NCBI GenBank assembly: GCA_963169765.1
Contig: CAUJEN010000109.1
Span: 45,755 to 109,754 of the forward strand
Source of the DNA: QWHO01 sp021404945
GTDB taxonomy: Bacteria; Vulcanimicrobiota; Xenobia; Xenobiales; QWHO01
DNA: 64,000 nucleotides
Reading direction: 5' to 3'
The position numbers were made by a program, and so were the translations under genes. Below the pieces are notes generated by a model that worked only from the letters and a program-made list of their open reading frames with translations, searched no databases and had not been told where the DNA came from. This document shows, in pieces, positions 17,487-26,411 of this stretch. Within the stretch, counting starts at the first letter, position 1. The number at the start of each line of letters is the position of its first letter.

Positions 17487-19496
17487 TCAGGGGGGGGCGG
17501 CTGAGCTCCTCGCCTGGGCAAGAGCCGCTCCGCGACGCTTCCTGATCACCACCCCACCAACGCGCAAGGTCGTTTCGCCTTCCACCACCGCGGAGGTTGC
17601 GGTCGCCTCGGGCGCGAGCTGGTCGGGCACTTGCAGGCTCCTGGCCCCCGGCGGGGTGAAGATCACGAAGCCGCCGGCATCGGTGCTGGCGGCGATCGAG
17701 CCGCCATCGGAGGTCAGGCCCAGCTGGCTGACCGGGCTGCCCACGTCGAAAACCAGGGCGCTGCCGCTGCTCTTCTCCGGGTTGTGCCAGACCAGCTTGG
17801 CGTCCTGGGTGGCCGAGGCCACCATGGGAGCGCCGCCCATCATCACCGGGATGGCCAGGCGATGAGGCCCCACGTTGTCGGGCGGGAAGACCCGGGTGGA
17901 CTTGCCCGGGCTCTCCACGGTGATTTCCTCCTGCGTCTGCCGAAGCTTGAGCTCGGGTCGACCCGGGAACGGGGTCTCTGCCAGCTGAGGGCGGTCGAGC
18001 ACCTGGGCGGTCAACAGGCGCCGCATGGCTTCCTCCGAGCCTCCCACCGCCTGGAACACGGCTGCGGGCAAGGGGCTGATGGGTAGCGCGAAGTTGATGC
18101 AGTCGTCGGGAGTGACGAAAACCGAGCCGGGGGAGGGGGGAGCCGCCATCATCCCGCCGCTCACCTTCAGACTGCGGGCGGCCGCGTCCAGGGCGGCGTC
18201 CAGGCGGCAGGGGGTGGACTCGGTGGACTGGTGGGCGATGGAGGAGAGGGGATAGCGGGCGCTGCCCATGGCCGTATCCGGGCCGATGTCCTGGAGGAAC
18301 TCGCCGGCGTTGGCATAGCTCTTCACGCCCAGGAGCTCCACGCCTTGGCGGTGGACGACGAAGATGCGGCCATCGGCCAGCATGCCGGGCACGAACCCCT
18401 GGTTTCGGTAGATGGGCTCGGGACGCTGAGCCTTCACTTTGCCCAGCAGGTTTCGTTGGGCCGGAGCGCCCAGGTCGAGCCGATAGAGACGCCCTCCGCC
18501 ACCGTGGCCGTCGCCATCGGCGGCCATCAGCACCGTCTTGCCGTCCTGGGAGAGGTGCAGGCCGCGGGGATAGGTGTCGTCGGGGAACTTGAACGAGGCC
18601 ATGAGCTTTCCGTCCGCGTCGTAGGCGGTGATGTGGGGGTGGGCGGCGGGCCCTTCATCGAGCAGGAACCCCCCGCCCGGCAGGGGCACGATACGGTCGG
18701 CCTCGGCACTGACTTTGAAGCGCTCCACCTCGCCGGTGGCACTGTCGTAGCGCACCAGGTTGGCATACTCTTGCTTGTATTTAGTGGGCTTGCTCTCCAG
18801 GAACAGCAGCCGGCCCTCGTGGACCAGCGGGCTGTAGAGCTTGAGGGAATCCGACTCGCATTTGAGGTTGCCCTGTGCGTCTCGCACCTGGAGGCCCTCG
18901 CCGTCATCGTAGACGGCGATGTGGCCCTGGCCCACGTCCAGCACCTGGTCGATGGCCAGCTCGGTGCGCGACTGCCAGCGCGGGGCGAGATCGGGGCCCA
19001 GAACCATGACGTTGCCATCTTTAAAGGTCCCCAGCGGGATGGCCAGGGCCACATCGCCCGTGGCGAGCAGAGTCATGTTCCCCAGGCAGTTGAGGCTCTC
19101 GGGCATGACCGAGCCGACTTCCTGGCCTTTGGGGTCGAGCACCACGATGCCGTGGGAGGTGCGCACGTAGCTGTTCTGGCTGCGCGGGTCGAACTGCACT
19201 TGCTGCACGTAGTCGGGGGAGTGGTAGTGGAAGAGCGGCGTCCCGGTGGTGTCCACCACGCTCAGCGTTTTGCGGTCGGGGGCGATCAGGTTGTGGCGGA
19301 CCTGGCCGCTCTCGCTGCGGACCTCGGTGCTGAGCCGACGATAGCCGTCGAGGGGAATCTTGCGGATGGGCTGGTAACTCTCGTTGCCCCGGGGGATGTA
19401 GACAGTGGCGCTGCCAAAGGGAAGGTCCTCCACAGGGGGCTGAGAGACAGCGGCCCGGGGGGCGGTCAATGCGACGGGGAGCGGCCGGATGAGCAT
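17487..19496 (-). CDS. Large beta-propeller protein
   Basis: 669 residues from the ATG at 19496 (MLIRPLPVALT). The sequence is a long series of short beta-strand repeats with Asp-Gly turns (LIAPDRKTLSVVD, GLHLSQDGKTVLMAADGDG, LTSDGGSIAASTDAGGFVIF), as in WD40/NHL-type propellers. A non-propeller insert lies around 440-540. No signal peptide. The C-terminus has LRVGGVVIRKRRG, resembling the ends of two other large proteins here (22575 and 47711). Frames extending upstream run through a 63-bp repeat array and are probably not coding. Function unknown. Confidence 0.7.
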   Translation of the reverse strand: MLIRPLPVALTAPRAAVSQPPVEDLPFGSATVYIPRGNESYQPIRKIPLDGYRRLSTEVRSESGQVRHNLIAPDRKTLSVVDTTGTPLFHYHSPDYVQQVQFDPRSQNSYVRTSHGIVVLDPKGQEVGSVMPESLNCLGNMTLLATGDVALAIPLGTFKDGNVMVLGPDLAPRWQSRTELAIDQVLDVGQGHIAVYDDGEGLQVRDAQGNLKCESDSLKLYSPLVHEGRLLFLESKPTKYKQEYANLVRYDSATGEVERFKVSAEADRIVPLPGGGFLLDEGPAAHPHITAYDADGKLMASFKFPDDTYPRGLHLSQDGKTVLMAADGDGHGGGGRLYRLDLGAPAQRNLLGKVKAQRPEPIYRNQGFVPGMLADGRIFVVHRQGVELLGVKSYANAGEFLQDIGPDTAMGSARYPLSSIAHQSTESTPCRLDAALDAAARSLKVSGGMMAAPPSPGSVFVTPDDCINFALPISPLPAAVFQAVGGSEEAMRRLLTAQVLDRPQLAETPFPGRPELKLRQTQEEITVESPGKSTRVFPPDNVGPHRLAIPVMMGGAPMVASATQDAKLVWHNPEKSSGSALVFDVGSPVSQLGLTSDGGSIAASTDAGGFVIFTPPGARSLQVPDQLAPEATATSAVVEGETTLRVGGVVIRKRRGAALAQARSSAAPP

Positions 19497-19561
19497 GGGC
19501 TCAGGGTAGCCCATGAGCCTGAAAGGTGCCTGAATCGTCCTGGGCCGGGACATCCCGGAGG

Positions 19562-19760
19562 CCGGCGTGCACGGAGTTGCCCGCGCATGGGCCTGCATGT
19601 CCGCGCACGTCTCAGGGGCCGGGGCCGGCGTGCACGGAGTTGCCAGCGCATGGGCCTGCATGTCCGCGCACATCCCGGGGGCCGGGGCCGGCGTGCACGG
19701 AGTTGCCAGCGCACGGGCCTGGATGTCCGCGCACATCTCAGGGGGCGGGGCCGGCGTGCC
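19562..19760. repeat. Tandem array, three 63-bp units
   Basis: Units begin at 19562, 19625 and 19688, with a partial fourth at 19751. Copies differ at a few positions. 63 is a multiple of three, so every frame stays open, producing misleading 21-residue repeat translations on both strands. It lies between the divergently transcribed propeller gene (17487-19496) and helical-protein gene (19822-22575). A 21-base core of the unit (19654-19674) recurs exactly at 24949-24969 in the opposite orientation. Confidence 0.9.
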
Positions 19761-19821
19761 TTCAGGGCATCACTCAGCACTCCTCCAGGTTTTCGTAAGG
19801 GTGCCGGGTTAAGCTCCAGGC

Positions 19822-22575
19822 ATGTTGGTGAGCTCTATCCTGGCAACCCGGGGCGTCAGGCCGGCGGCCGCCCAGTCGGCTCGGTCCGAGTCGCCGGTCG
19901 ATCGCTTCGAGCCGAGCCCGACGCCCGCCGAGCCGTTGCTGTCCGGTCCCGGGGTGTCTCGGGTTGTCTTGCGGCCGGAGAACCCGGAGGCGAGCTGGCT
20001 CTTGCTCCGCCGCCAGGCCGAGCGGGCGCTGGCGATCGCCGACCTGGCTCGACCTGAGACTTCGGCCATGCCATGGTTGCGCTCCGGGGATGGCTCGGTG
20101 CGTCACCTGGCCCGGATCAAGTGGGCCCGTCAGGCCTCCGAGCGAAGCCAGCTGGAGAAATACTGCGCCGAGCTCGGCCCGGTCGAGGGTCCGGCCGCGC
20201 ATGTACGGCTCAAGTCCATGTTTGTGGGAAAATACTACAGTTGCGACAAAGCCGAGCTCGAGGAGAGCATGCAGCGCCTCGACGTCGGCGTGCGAGGCCA
20301 GGGCAGAGCCAGCGAGAGCGCTCTGCAGAGCCTGCTGCAGGCATCGCGTAACCTGACCGTGCGCATGCGCGACCCGGAGGTGGATCCGGCTCTTCGCCTG
20401 GAGGCCGGACAGGTCGCTTCCCGCGCCGGCGCCTTGCTGGAGGGGTGGTGGCGGGACGGCCTGTGCGAGGTGGCCGGCAAGACTCCCGGCAGTCTGCCGC
20501 TGGGCTCGCTGGCCGCCAGTGCGCCGGTGGCGGTGTGGGGAAATCGGCTGCTGGTGGGTCGCTCGCCGGCCCAGAGCCCGCTCTGGGCCAGCGAGCAGGC
20601 GGCCACGATCGTCTCGCAGAAACGTCCCGACCCCCTGGCTGGCCTTGCGCCCGAGCGCGCCTCAGTACTGGCTGGAGCCGTGGTGGAGGAAGTCCTGGCC
20701 CGGGTTACCGAGCCCGAGGCGCTCAAATACCTGGACGGTCTGCTCAAGGCCTGTCCCGAGAATCCCGCGCTGACCGCGGCCTTGCGCCCGCACCTCGAGG
20801 GCTTGCGCGAGCTTGCCCGCCACGGTCGCTCGCGCAACGTGCTGGGGCCGAATTCTAGCTCCAGCGTGGCCGAGCCGGCTATGAGCTACTACGGTCATCT
20901 CCTGAAGGCGTTTCCCGAAGTGATGGATGAGCGGCTCGTGCGCCAGCTGGAGCCGCTGTTCTTCGACAGCCACGGCCAGGCGGCCGACTCCACCAGTTGC
21001 AGGCTGCAGGAGATCTGGAGGGTGCGCCCCGAGCTGGTCGACTGTAGCGTGAAGATGGTGCTGGGCGGACTGGAGCAAAGCCCGGTGGTGCCTCAGTCGG
21101 CGTCCTGGCGCTTTTTCACCGCGGCCGGGAAGGCCGGCTGGCGGCCCGACAAGCTTGAGCGCGACTTTCTGGTGCACTGGCTGGCAGCCCTGCCCGACCC
21201 GGACGAGGACAGCGGGCGGCTCGCCCTTTGGGACAGCGGTTGCTTCGAGCCGGCCATCGAGACCCTGGCTGGATTCGTGGACCGCGATCCAGGTTTCCTG
21301 GAGGGCATTTCTCTGGCCGACCGCCAGGGCCAGCTCCGCCCGGTGCGAGAGGCTCTCCTGAGCCACCTGCTCGAGACACCCGGCGCCGGCGAGCGCTTCA
21401 CAGGCAACGAGAATTGGAGCCAGGCTCTCTTCCAGGTGCTGGCTCCGGGCGTCGACGATCAACTGGAGAAGCGCTTGCTGCAGCCCCTTGAGCTCGAGCT
21501 GGAGGGACGCGCCAGCCTGCTCGAGCTGTCGCCCGAACAGCGCAATCGCCTCTCGGTACTGACCTGCATCCCCCTGAGCGAAGCCACCAGCCAGCGGCTG
21601 GGCCAGCTGCTGGAGAGCTCGCTTCCCTTCGAGCAGGGCCACCTGAATCGCCTGGTGGAGCGCTACCGGAGCCCTCGGATGGAAGCCCACCTGACCCGGT
21701 TCCAGGCCCCCGGGGCCAGCGCCCAGGAACGTCTGGAGGCAGCGCGCGGGGCTCAGCACCTCTATCTGCACCACCACTACCAGATCTATCAGTTCAACGA
21801 GCGCTTTGGTGCCGCTCTCCAGGGCCTCGATCCGGCCGCGGCAGACGACCTGGAGGTCCACCTGGCCGAGCGGCTCGAGTCTCTCGTGAGCAGTGGCCAG
21901 GGCCTGCACCAGGTGGACCAGAGCGCGCTCTACGACATCCAGCTGGCGGCCACGATGGTCTCCAGTCGGCCGGGGCTGCTCGAGCCCCTGCGCCGGCTTC
22001 TGCCGAGCGACGGCCTCGAGCTGGAGGGGGCTCCCAATCGGGTGGCTGCCTGCATTCGTTTTCGTATTCGCGACTTCAATGACGAGCGCCTCAAAGAGAG
22101 CGGCCAACCGGAGGCTCTGCGCCTGAGCTGGCTCGAGGAGAACGTTCGCCATGCCGCCGCCTGGCGGGGGGAGCTGCCCGAGGAAAGCCTCCAGCTCTGG
22201 GCCCAGGGGGCGACCGGATGGGTGGCGGATACCTGCCAGACGATCGGGATGGAGCGGCTGCCGGAAGCCGTGCGGGCGGTGCGGGTGTTGATGCCGGAGG
22301 ACGATCCGGCCGGCCTGCTGCACCTGGTCCAGGGACGGCTCAGGGGTGGAGACCTGCTGGCCCAGAGCGTGCCCGACCCGGAGCTCTTCCCTCGGCGTAC
22401 CGTCGAGGCCCTGGAAGCCTATCGGGAAGCCCGCAACGAGGGGTTGGGCCAGGCCGCCGCGCTGGACCGGGTGCTGGGCAAGCTCTCTCCCATCCAGGCC
22501 CCCATCAGCTCCGGGGTGGAGGAGACGCCCACCCACGTGGGAGTGGGCCCCGTGCGCCTCCGCCGGCGGGGCTGA
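19822..22575 (+). CDS. Large helical protein of unknown function
   Basis: 917 residues, no signal peptide, almost entirely helical with regularly spaced leucines (for example LEKRLLQPLELELEGRASLL), suggesting an alpha-solenoid. The N-terminal 35 residues are low-complexity. I recognise no catalytic motif. The C-terminus ends VGVGPVRLRRRG, which resembles tails on the propeller protein (17487-19496) and the 372-bp-repeat protein (44421-47711). Divergent from the propeller gene; the intervening 325 bases hold the 63-bp repeat array. Confidence 0.7.
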   Translation: MLVSSILATRGVRPAAAQSARSESPVDRFEPSPTPAEPLLSGPGVSRVVLRPENPEASWLLLRRQAERALAIADLARPETSAMPWLRSGDGSVRHLARIKWARQASERSQLEKYCAELGPVEGPAAHVRLKSMFVGKYYSCDKAELEESMQRLDVGVRGQGRASESALQSLLQASRNLTVRMRDPEVDPALRLEAGQVASRAGALLEGWWRDGLCEVAGKTPGSLPLGSLAASAPVAVWGNRLLVGRSPAQSPLWASEQAATIVSQKRPDPLAGLAPERASVLAGAVVEEVLARVTEPEALKYLDGLLKACPENPALTAALRPHLEGLRELARHGRSRNVLGPNSSSSVAEPAMSYYGHLLKAFPEVMDERLVRQLEPLFFDSHGQAADSTSCRLQEIWRVRPELVDCSVKMVLGGLEQSPVVPQSASWRFFTAAGKAGWRPDKLERDFLVHWLAALPDPDEDSGRLALWDSGCFEPAIETLAGFVDRDPGFLEGISLADRQGQLRPVREALLSHLLETPGAGERFTGNENWSQALFQVLAPGVDDQLEKRLLQPLELELEGRASLLELSPEQRNRLSVLTCIPLSEATSQRLGQLLESSLPFEQGHLNRLVERYRSPRMEAHLTRFQAPGASAQERLEAARGAQHLYLHHHYQIYQFNERFGAALQGLDPAAADDLEVHLAERLESLVSSGQGLHQVDQSALYDIQLAATMVSSRPGLLEPLRRLLPSDGLELEGAPNRVAACIRFRIRDFNDERLKESGQPEALRLSWLEENVRHAAAWRGELPEESLQLWAQGATGWVADTCQTIGMERLPEAVRAVRVLMPEDDPAGLLHLVQGRLRGGDLLAQSVPDPELFPRRTVEALEAYREARNEGLGQAAALDRVLGKLSPIQAPISSGVEETPTHVGVGPVRLRRRG

Positions 22576-22628
22576 AGAAATGATTCGCATCAGTGCCACG
22601 GCCTGGCCCGTTCGCCTATGCTGGCCTC

Positions 22629-23378
22629 GTGGCCAGACCATCGCTCCAGCTAGCAGTCGATAGCCTGGCCCTGGTGGCCTGCAGCTTCGTGGCCACCACG
22701 GGCCTGGTTCTGCAGACCGCGCTCCCGCCCGGGAGTGGTCGGCTGGAGGCCGGTCTGCCCGAACGCCAGGTCCTTTTGCTGTGGGGCTTGAGCCGCCACG
22801 AGTGGGGGCGGATCCACCTGTGGGCCGCCTATCTGCTGCTGGCCATTTTGCTGCTCCACCTGGCGATGCACTGGAAGTGGTTGCTGGCCATGCTCACCAG
22901 GAAGCGGGAAAGAAAGCAGTCGGGGACACGGTTTGCGCTCGGTTGCCTGGGGCTGGCCGGGCTGCTCTTGTCGTTCACCCCGTTGCTGGGGACAGCCCAC
23001 TCGCTGCCCCGCTCGCAGGCCCTCGATCAGCGAGGCCTGGCCTCCGACCCGGCGGTCTGCGAACGCAGGGTCTCCGTGCAGGAGTTGGAGCAGTTGACCG
23101 GGGTGCCGGCCGCGATTTTGAGCCAGAAACTGGGCACCGAGGTGGTCGTGGTCGTGGCCCAAGCGGATGGCTCGGGTAAGCAGCTCTACCAGAAGCATTG
23201 CGGGGGATGCCACGCTTCGGGTGGAGTGGGGGCCCTGCCTGCCGACCCCGACCAGGCGGCCAGCCAGTTGAGCAAGACGCGCCCCCAGGCTCCCCATCAG
23301 GCCGCCCTCAAAGCGATGACCGAAGCCGAGCTTAAGAGTCTGCTTCAGTATCTGCAAGGCTTGAAGAAGACTCGCTGA
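22629..23378 (+). CDS. Membrane cytochrome: DUF4405-like b-type domain plus cytochrome c domain
   Basis: 249 residues from the GTG at 22629, where a long hydrophobic N-terminus begins (a start at 22593 is also possible). Three membrane helices contain candidate haem-b ligands (RIHLWAAYLL, LLLHLAMHW), as in DUF4405 proteins. A periplasmic segment follows, then a C-terminal cytochrome c domain with HCGGCH (C-x-x-C-H) near residue 190. This suggests a small electron-transfer protein between membrane and periplasm. No partner redox enzyme is adjacent. Downstream is the PPK2 gene, 69 bases away on the same strand. Confidence 0.75.
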   Translation: MARPSLQLAVDSLALVACSFVATTGLVLQTALPPGSGRLEAGLPERQVLLLWGLSRHEWGRIHLWAAYLLLAILLLHLAMHWKWLLAMLTRKRERKQSGTRFALGCLGLAGLLLSFTPLLGTAHSLPRSQALDQRGLASDPAVCERRVSVQELEQLTGVPAAILSQKLGTEVVVVVAQADGSGKQLYQKHCGGCHASGGVGALPADPDQAASQLSKTRPQAPHQAALKAMTEAELKSLLQYLQGLKKTR

Positions 23379-23447
23379 GCGCAGCGGGCGATCCCCCTAT
23401 GACCTGGGTCAGTGCGCTCCCTTGCCCCGGCTGGTATACTTCCGTCG

Positions 23448-24914
23448 ATGTTCGAAGCAGCCCAACTAGGTCGCAAGGTCGACCGCAAGACATTTGCCGC
23501 CCGCGAGCCCGAGCTGCGGGAGGCCTTGCTCGACGCCCAGGCCCGACTGGCCGAGGCTGGCTTCTCGGTGGTGGTGGTGATGGCCGGCGCGGAAGGCTCG
23601 GGCAAAGGCGAGGCCGTCAACATGCTGGTCAACTGGCTGGATGCCCGGCGCGTCGAGACCCACGCCCTGGGCTCCCCCTCCGAGGAAGAGCGGGAGCGGG
23701 CCGAATACTTCCGGTTCTGGCGGCTTCTTCCCGGCAAAGGCCGGATCGGTATCTTCTTTGGCTCTTGGTACACTCGCCCCATCTCCCAGCACTCGCTGGG
23801 TGAGCTCTCCGAGGCCGGGATGGAGGACAGCCTGCGGCGCATCGCTGAGTTCGAGCAGATGCTGGAGGCCGAGGGCGTCCTGCTGGTCAAGCTCTGGCTG
23901 CATATCACCAAGAAGCAACAGAAGAAGCGCTTCAACCAGCTGGAGAGGAGCCCCGACACGGCCTGGCGGGTGACCCGGACCGACTGGCGCTACCACAAGA
24001 CTTACGAGCAGTTCGTCAACTCCGCGAGCCGGGCTCTGAGGCGCACTGACACCGGGCAGTCCCCCTGGCACATCATCGAAGCCTGGGATGCCCGCTACTG
24101 CCATCTGACCGTTGCCGAGACCCTGCTCGAGGCTGTGGAGCGCCGTCTCTCGACACCCGTGCCTCCCAAAGAGCCCGCTCTGCCCCCGCCGGTGGCGCTC
24201 CCGGTGAACGTGCTCTCCGAGCTGGACCTGGGCCTGAAGCTCAAGCGCCAGGAATACCGCAAGGCGGTCAAAGAGCACCAGCTGAGGATCGGCCGGAAGG
24301 CTCGCAAGCTCAAGGACCGCCGGCGCTCGATGGTTCTGGTTTTCGAGGGCACCGACGCGGCCGGCAAGGGAGGCGCGATTCGCCGCCTGACGCAGGCCCT
24401 GGACGCCCGCTACTACAAGGTGGTTCAGATCGCCGCCCCCAGCGACGAGGAGCTGGCGCGTCCGTACTTGTGGCGCTTCTGGCGCAATTTACCTCGCTGG
24501 GGGCACATCGCCATTTTTGACCGCTCCTGGTACGGCCGTGTTCTGGTGGAGAGGCTGGAGGGCTATTGCTCGAGCAGGGACTGGCAACGGGCCTACGGGG
24601 AGATCAACGCCTTCGAAGAGCAGCTCGTCCTGTCGGGCACGGCAGTCTTGAAGTTCTGGCTGACCACCAGCAAGGACGAGCAGCTTCGCCGTTTCCAGGA
24701 TCGCGAGACCCTGGGCTTCAAGCGCTACAAGATCACCGGCGAGGACTGGCGCAACCGCGAGAAGTGGGATGCCTATCAGGCCGCCGCCTGCGAGATGATC
24801 GAGCGGACCAGCTCCGAGCTCGCCCCCTGGACGCTGGTGGAGGCTGAGGACAAGTACTTCGCCCGGGTCAAGGTGCTCCAGACGGTGGAGCACTGGCTCA
24901 ACGCCGGCCTCTAG
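23448..24914 (+). CDS. pap: Polyphosphate:AMP phosphotransferase (two-domain PPK2)
   Basis: 488 residues made of two PPK2 domains. The first (about 1-225) has GAEGSGKGEAVN as its Walker A. The second (about 250-488) has GTDAAGKGGAIRRL, the lid FDRSWYGRVLVERLEG, and RFQDRETLGFKRYKIT. The duplicated architecture is typical of class II PPK2, which makes ADP from AMP using polyphosphate; in characterised members the C-terminal domain is the active one. The ATG at 23448 is preferred over one 36 bases upstream because homology starts MFEAAQLG. The first-domain lid differs (FGSWYTRPI), consistent with loss of activity there. Confidence 0.9.
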   Translation: MFEAAQLGRKVDRKTFAAREPELREALLDAQARLAEAGFSVVVVMAGAEGSGKGEAVNMLVNWLDARRVETHALGSPSEEERERAEYFRFWRLLPGKGRIGIFFGSWYTRPISQHSLGELSEAGMEDSLRRIAEFEQMLEAEGVLLVKLWLHITKKQQKKRFNQLERSPDTAWRVTRTDWRYHKTYEQFVNSASRALRRTDTGQSPWHIIEAWDARYCHLTVAETLLEAVERRLSTPVPPKEPALPPPVALPVNVLSELDLGLKLKRQEYRKAVKEHQLRIGRKARKLKDRRRSMVLVFEGTDAAGKGGAIRRLTQALDARYYKVVQIAAPSDEELARPYLWRFWRNLPRWGHIAIFDRSWYGRVLVERLEGYCSSRDWQRAYGEINAFEEQLVLSGTAVLKFWLTTSKDEQLRRFQDRETLGFKRYKITGEDWRNREKWDAYQAAACEMIERTSSELAPWTLVEAEDKYFARVKVLQTVEHWLNAGL

Positions 24915-24948
24915 AGCAGCGCTGCTCGCCCCGCCCTCGCCCCCGAGA

Positions 24949-24969
24949 GATGTGCGCGGACATGCAGGC
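24949..24969 (+). repeat. Dispersed copy of the 63-bp array core
   Basis: 21 bases identical to the reverse complement of 19654-19674 in the tandem array, followed by a degenerate half copy to about 24995. Again located in a gap between genes, here between convergent genes (PPK2 and the 27-residue-repeat protein). Confidence 0.75.
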
Positions 24970-25033
24970 ACATGTGCGGGCATCCATGCACATCGGCCCC
25001 GAGAGGGCTCGAATCTCACGCGAAACGAAAAGC

Positions 25034-25696
25034 TTAGCGGCGCCCGCCTCCACCGCCTCGCGAGCGGGTCGCCCCCGAGGGATTGACCTGGCCGCCGCGT
25101 GTGCCCTGACGGTTCACCGAGCTACCCTCGCGCTTGAGGGTGCTCTGTCGGGTGGTGCTGGCTTTCGGCCCGGTCGAGGTTCCCTGGTGCTGGATGGAGC
25201 TGCCGTCCCTCTCCCAGCTATCGCTGGAGTTGCGCTCCTGGCCTCTGGGGCCAGTGGTCGTGCTGTCGCGATTGACGGTGTTGCCGTCCTTGCGCCAGGT
25301 GGCGTTCTGGTTCACTTCCTGGCCGTTGGGGCCGGTCCGGGTGGACTCTTTGTTCACCTCGTTGCCGTCTTTGGTCCAGGTGGCGTTCTGGTTGACCTCC
25401 TGGCCGTTGGGGCCGGTCCTGGTGGACTCCTTGGTCACCTGGTCGCCTTCTTTGGTCCAGGTCGTGTCGGTCTCGACGGTCTTCCCGTTGGGCCCCGTGG
25501 TGGTGCCCTGGTGCTCGACCGTGTTGCCGTCGCGCTGCCAGGTGTCCTCGGCCTTGATGGTCTGGCCCTGTGGGCCGGTGGTGGTGCCCTGGTGCTCGAC
25601 CGTGTTGCCTTCTTTGGTCCACTGGTCCTCCGTGGTCTGGGCCGCGCCCGGAGCGTAGAGCAGACAAGCCACCAGAAGTGCGCACAACGTCTTCAT
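25034..25696 (-). CDS. Exported repeat protein (27-residue repeats)
   Basis: 220 residues. Signal peptide 1-19 (MKTLCALLVACLLYAPGAA). The mature protein is six to seven tandem 27-residue repeats of the form TW-x-K-[DE]-G-N-x-V-x-x-x-S-T-x-T-GPNGQ, nearly identical in the centre (residues about 75-130), with a basic Gly/Arg tail. The 81-bp DNA repeats are also similar. The Thr/Asn/Gly-rich strand-turn pattern suggests an elongated beta structure, perhaps surface or matrix; that is inference. No catalytic motif. Recent internal duplication is likely. Confidence 0.7.
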   Translation of the reverse strand: MKTLCALLVACLLYAPGAAQTTEDQWTKEGNTVEHQGTTTGPQGQTIKAEDTWQRDGNTVEHQGTTTGPNGKTVETDTTWTKEGDQVTKESTRTGPNGQEVNQNATWTKDGNEVNKESTRTGPNGQEVNQNATWRKDGNTVNRDSTTTGPRGQERNSSDSWERDGSSIQHQGTSTGPKASTTRQSTLKREGSSVNRQGTRGGQVNPSGATRSRGGGGGRR

Positions 25697-25750
25697 TTGA
25701 ACCTCCCCAGTTCTCTCTGAGCTCTTGGACCGGTCAATCGGAGAAAGGTT

Positions 25751-26356
25751 TCAGGTTACGCGCTCACCTGTTTCGCTGGGAGCATCGGCCAGCCGCACGG
25801 GAGCCGTCTTCTCGGGGCACACCCCTTTCAATGGCCCGTAGAACTCTGCCAGAACACGCATGTCGGCCTGGATGTCTCCGGTCGGCATGAGTCGCGGTCC
25901 CAGTCCCACCCGCTTTGTCGGCCCGTCGCAGAACCCCATGATGATGGGGATCTGCGCCTGATGGGCGATGTGGTAGAAGCCTGACTTCCACCTCGCGGCT
26001 GGATTGCGGGTTCCCTGGGGGGCCAGGCCGATGACGATGCGAGGGTGGCGGTGGATCATCTCCACCACCTGGGCCACCGTGTTGTGGCGCTCGTCGCGCT
26101 TGATGGGCAGGCCTCCCAGGGCACGCATCAGGGGGCCCAGGGGGCCTCGAAACATGCTGTGTTTGCCCATCCAGCGAATGTGCATGTTCCAGTGGAAGCG
26201 CACCGCCATGAGCAAGAAGAAGTCCCAGGTGGAGGTGTGGGGCGCCCCCAGCAGAACGTAGCGCGGGTCAGAGGGAAGCTCGCCCTCAAAGCGCCAACCA
26301 GCCAGGCCCACGGTCAGGTCGGTCAGGGAGCGAGCCGTCCAGGCAAAGGGATTCAT
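25751..26356 (-). CDS. PlsC-like 1-acylglycerol-3-phosphate acyltransferase family protein
   Basis: 201 residues from the ATG at 26356 (GAAGGGAC just upstream). The acyltransferase H-x4-D box is HTSTWD near residue 40. The substrate block GLPIKRDERHN and the third motif APQGTRN (in place of the usual FPEGTRS) follow. The length is short, as in the compact branch found in many proteobacteria. It likely transfers a fatty acyl group to a lysophospholipid or related acceptor at the inner membrane. Divergent from the prepilin gene, 55 bases apart. Confidence 0.75.
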   Translation of the reverse strand: MNPFAWTARSLTDLTVGLAGWRFEGELPSDPRYVLLGAPHTSTWDFFLLMAVRFHWNMHIRWMGKHSMFRGPLGPLMRALGGLPIKRDERHNTVAQVVEMIHRHPRIVIGLAPQGTRNPAARWKSGFYHIAHQAQIPIIMGFCDGPTKRVGLGPRLMPTGDIQADMRVLAEFYGPLKGVCPEKTAPVRLADAPSETGERVT

Positions 26357-26411
26357 CCCGGTCCCTTCGCCGCAACGGGCCGGCATCCATTCCCCCCAAA
26401 GATCTGCTATC

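Noticed and set aside
19497..19736. N-terminal extension of the propeller protein through the 63-bp repeats
   Set aside because: The repeat core also occurs in a gap at 24949, all frames stay open because of unit length, and the ATG at 19496 gives a sensible N-terminus.
19562..19760. CRISPR array
   Set aside because: Units are contiguous 63-base tandem repeats with no unique spacers and no cas genes nearby.
18231..20057. Long plus-strand open frame (608 codons)
   Set aside because: Antisense to the propeller gene and then through the repeat array; no coherent domain.
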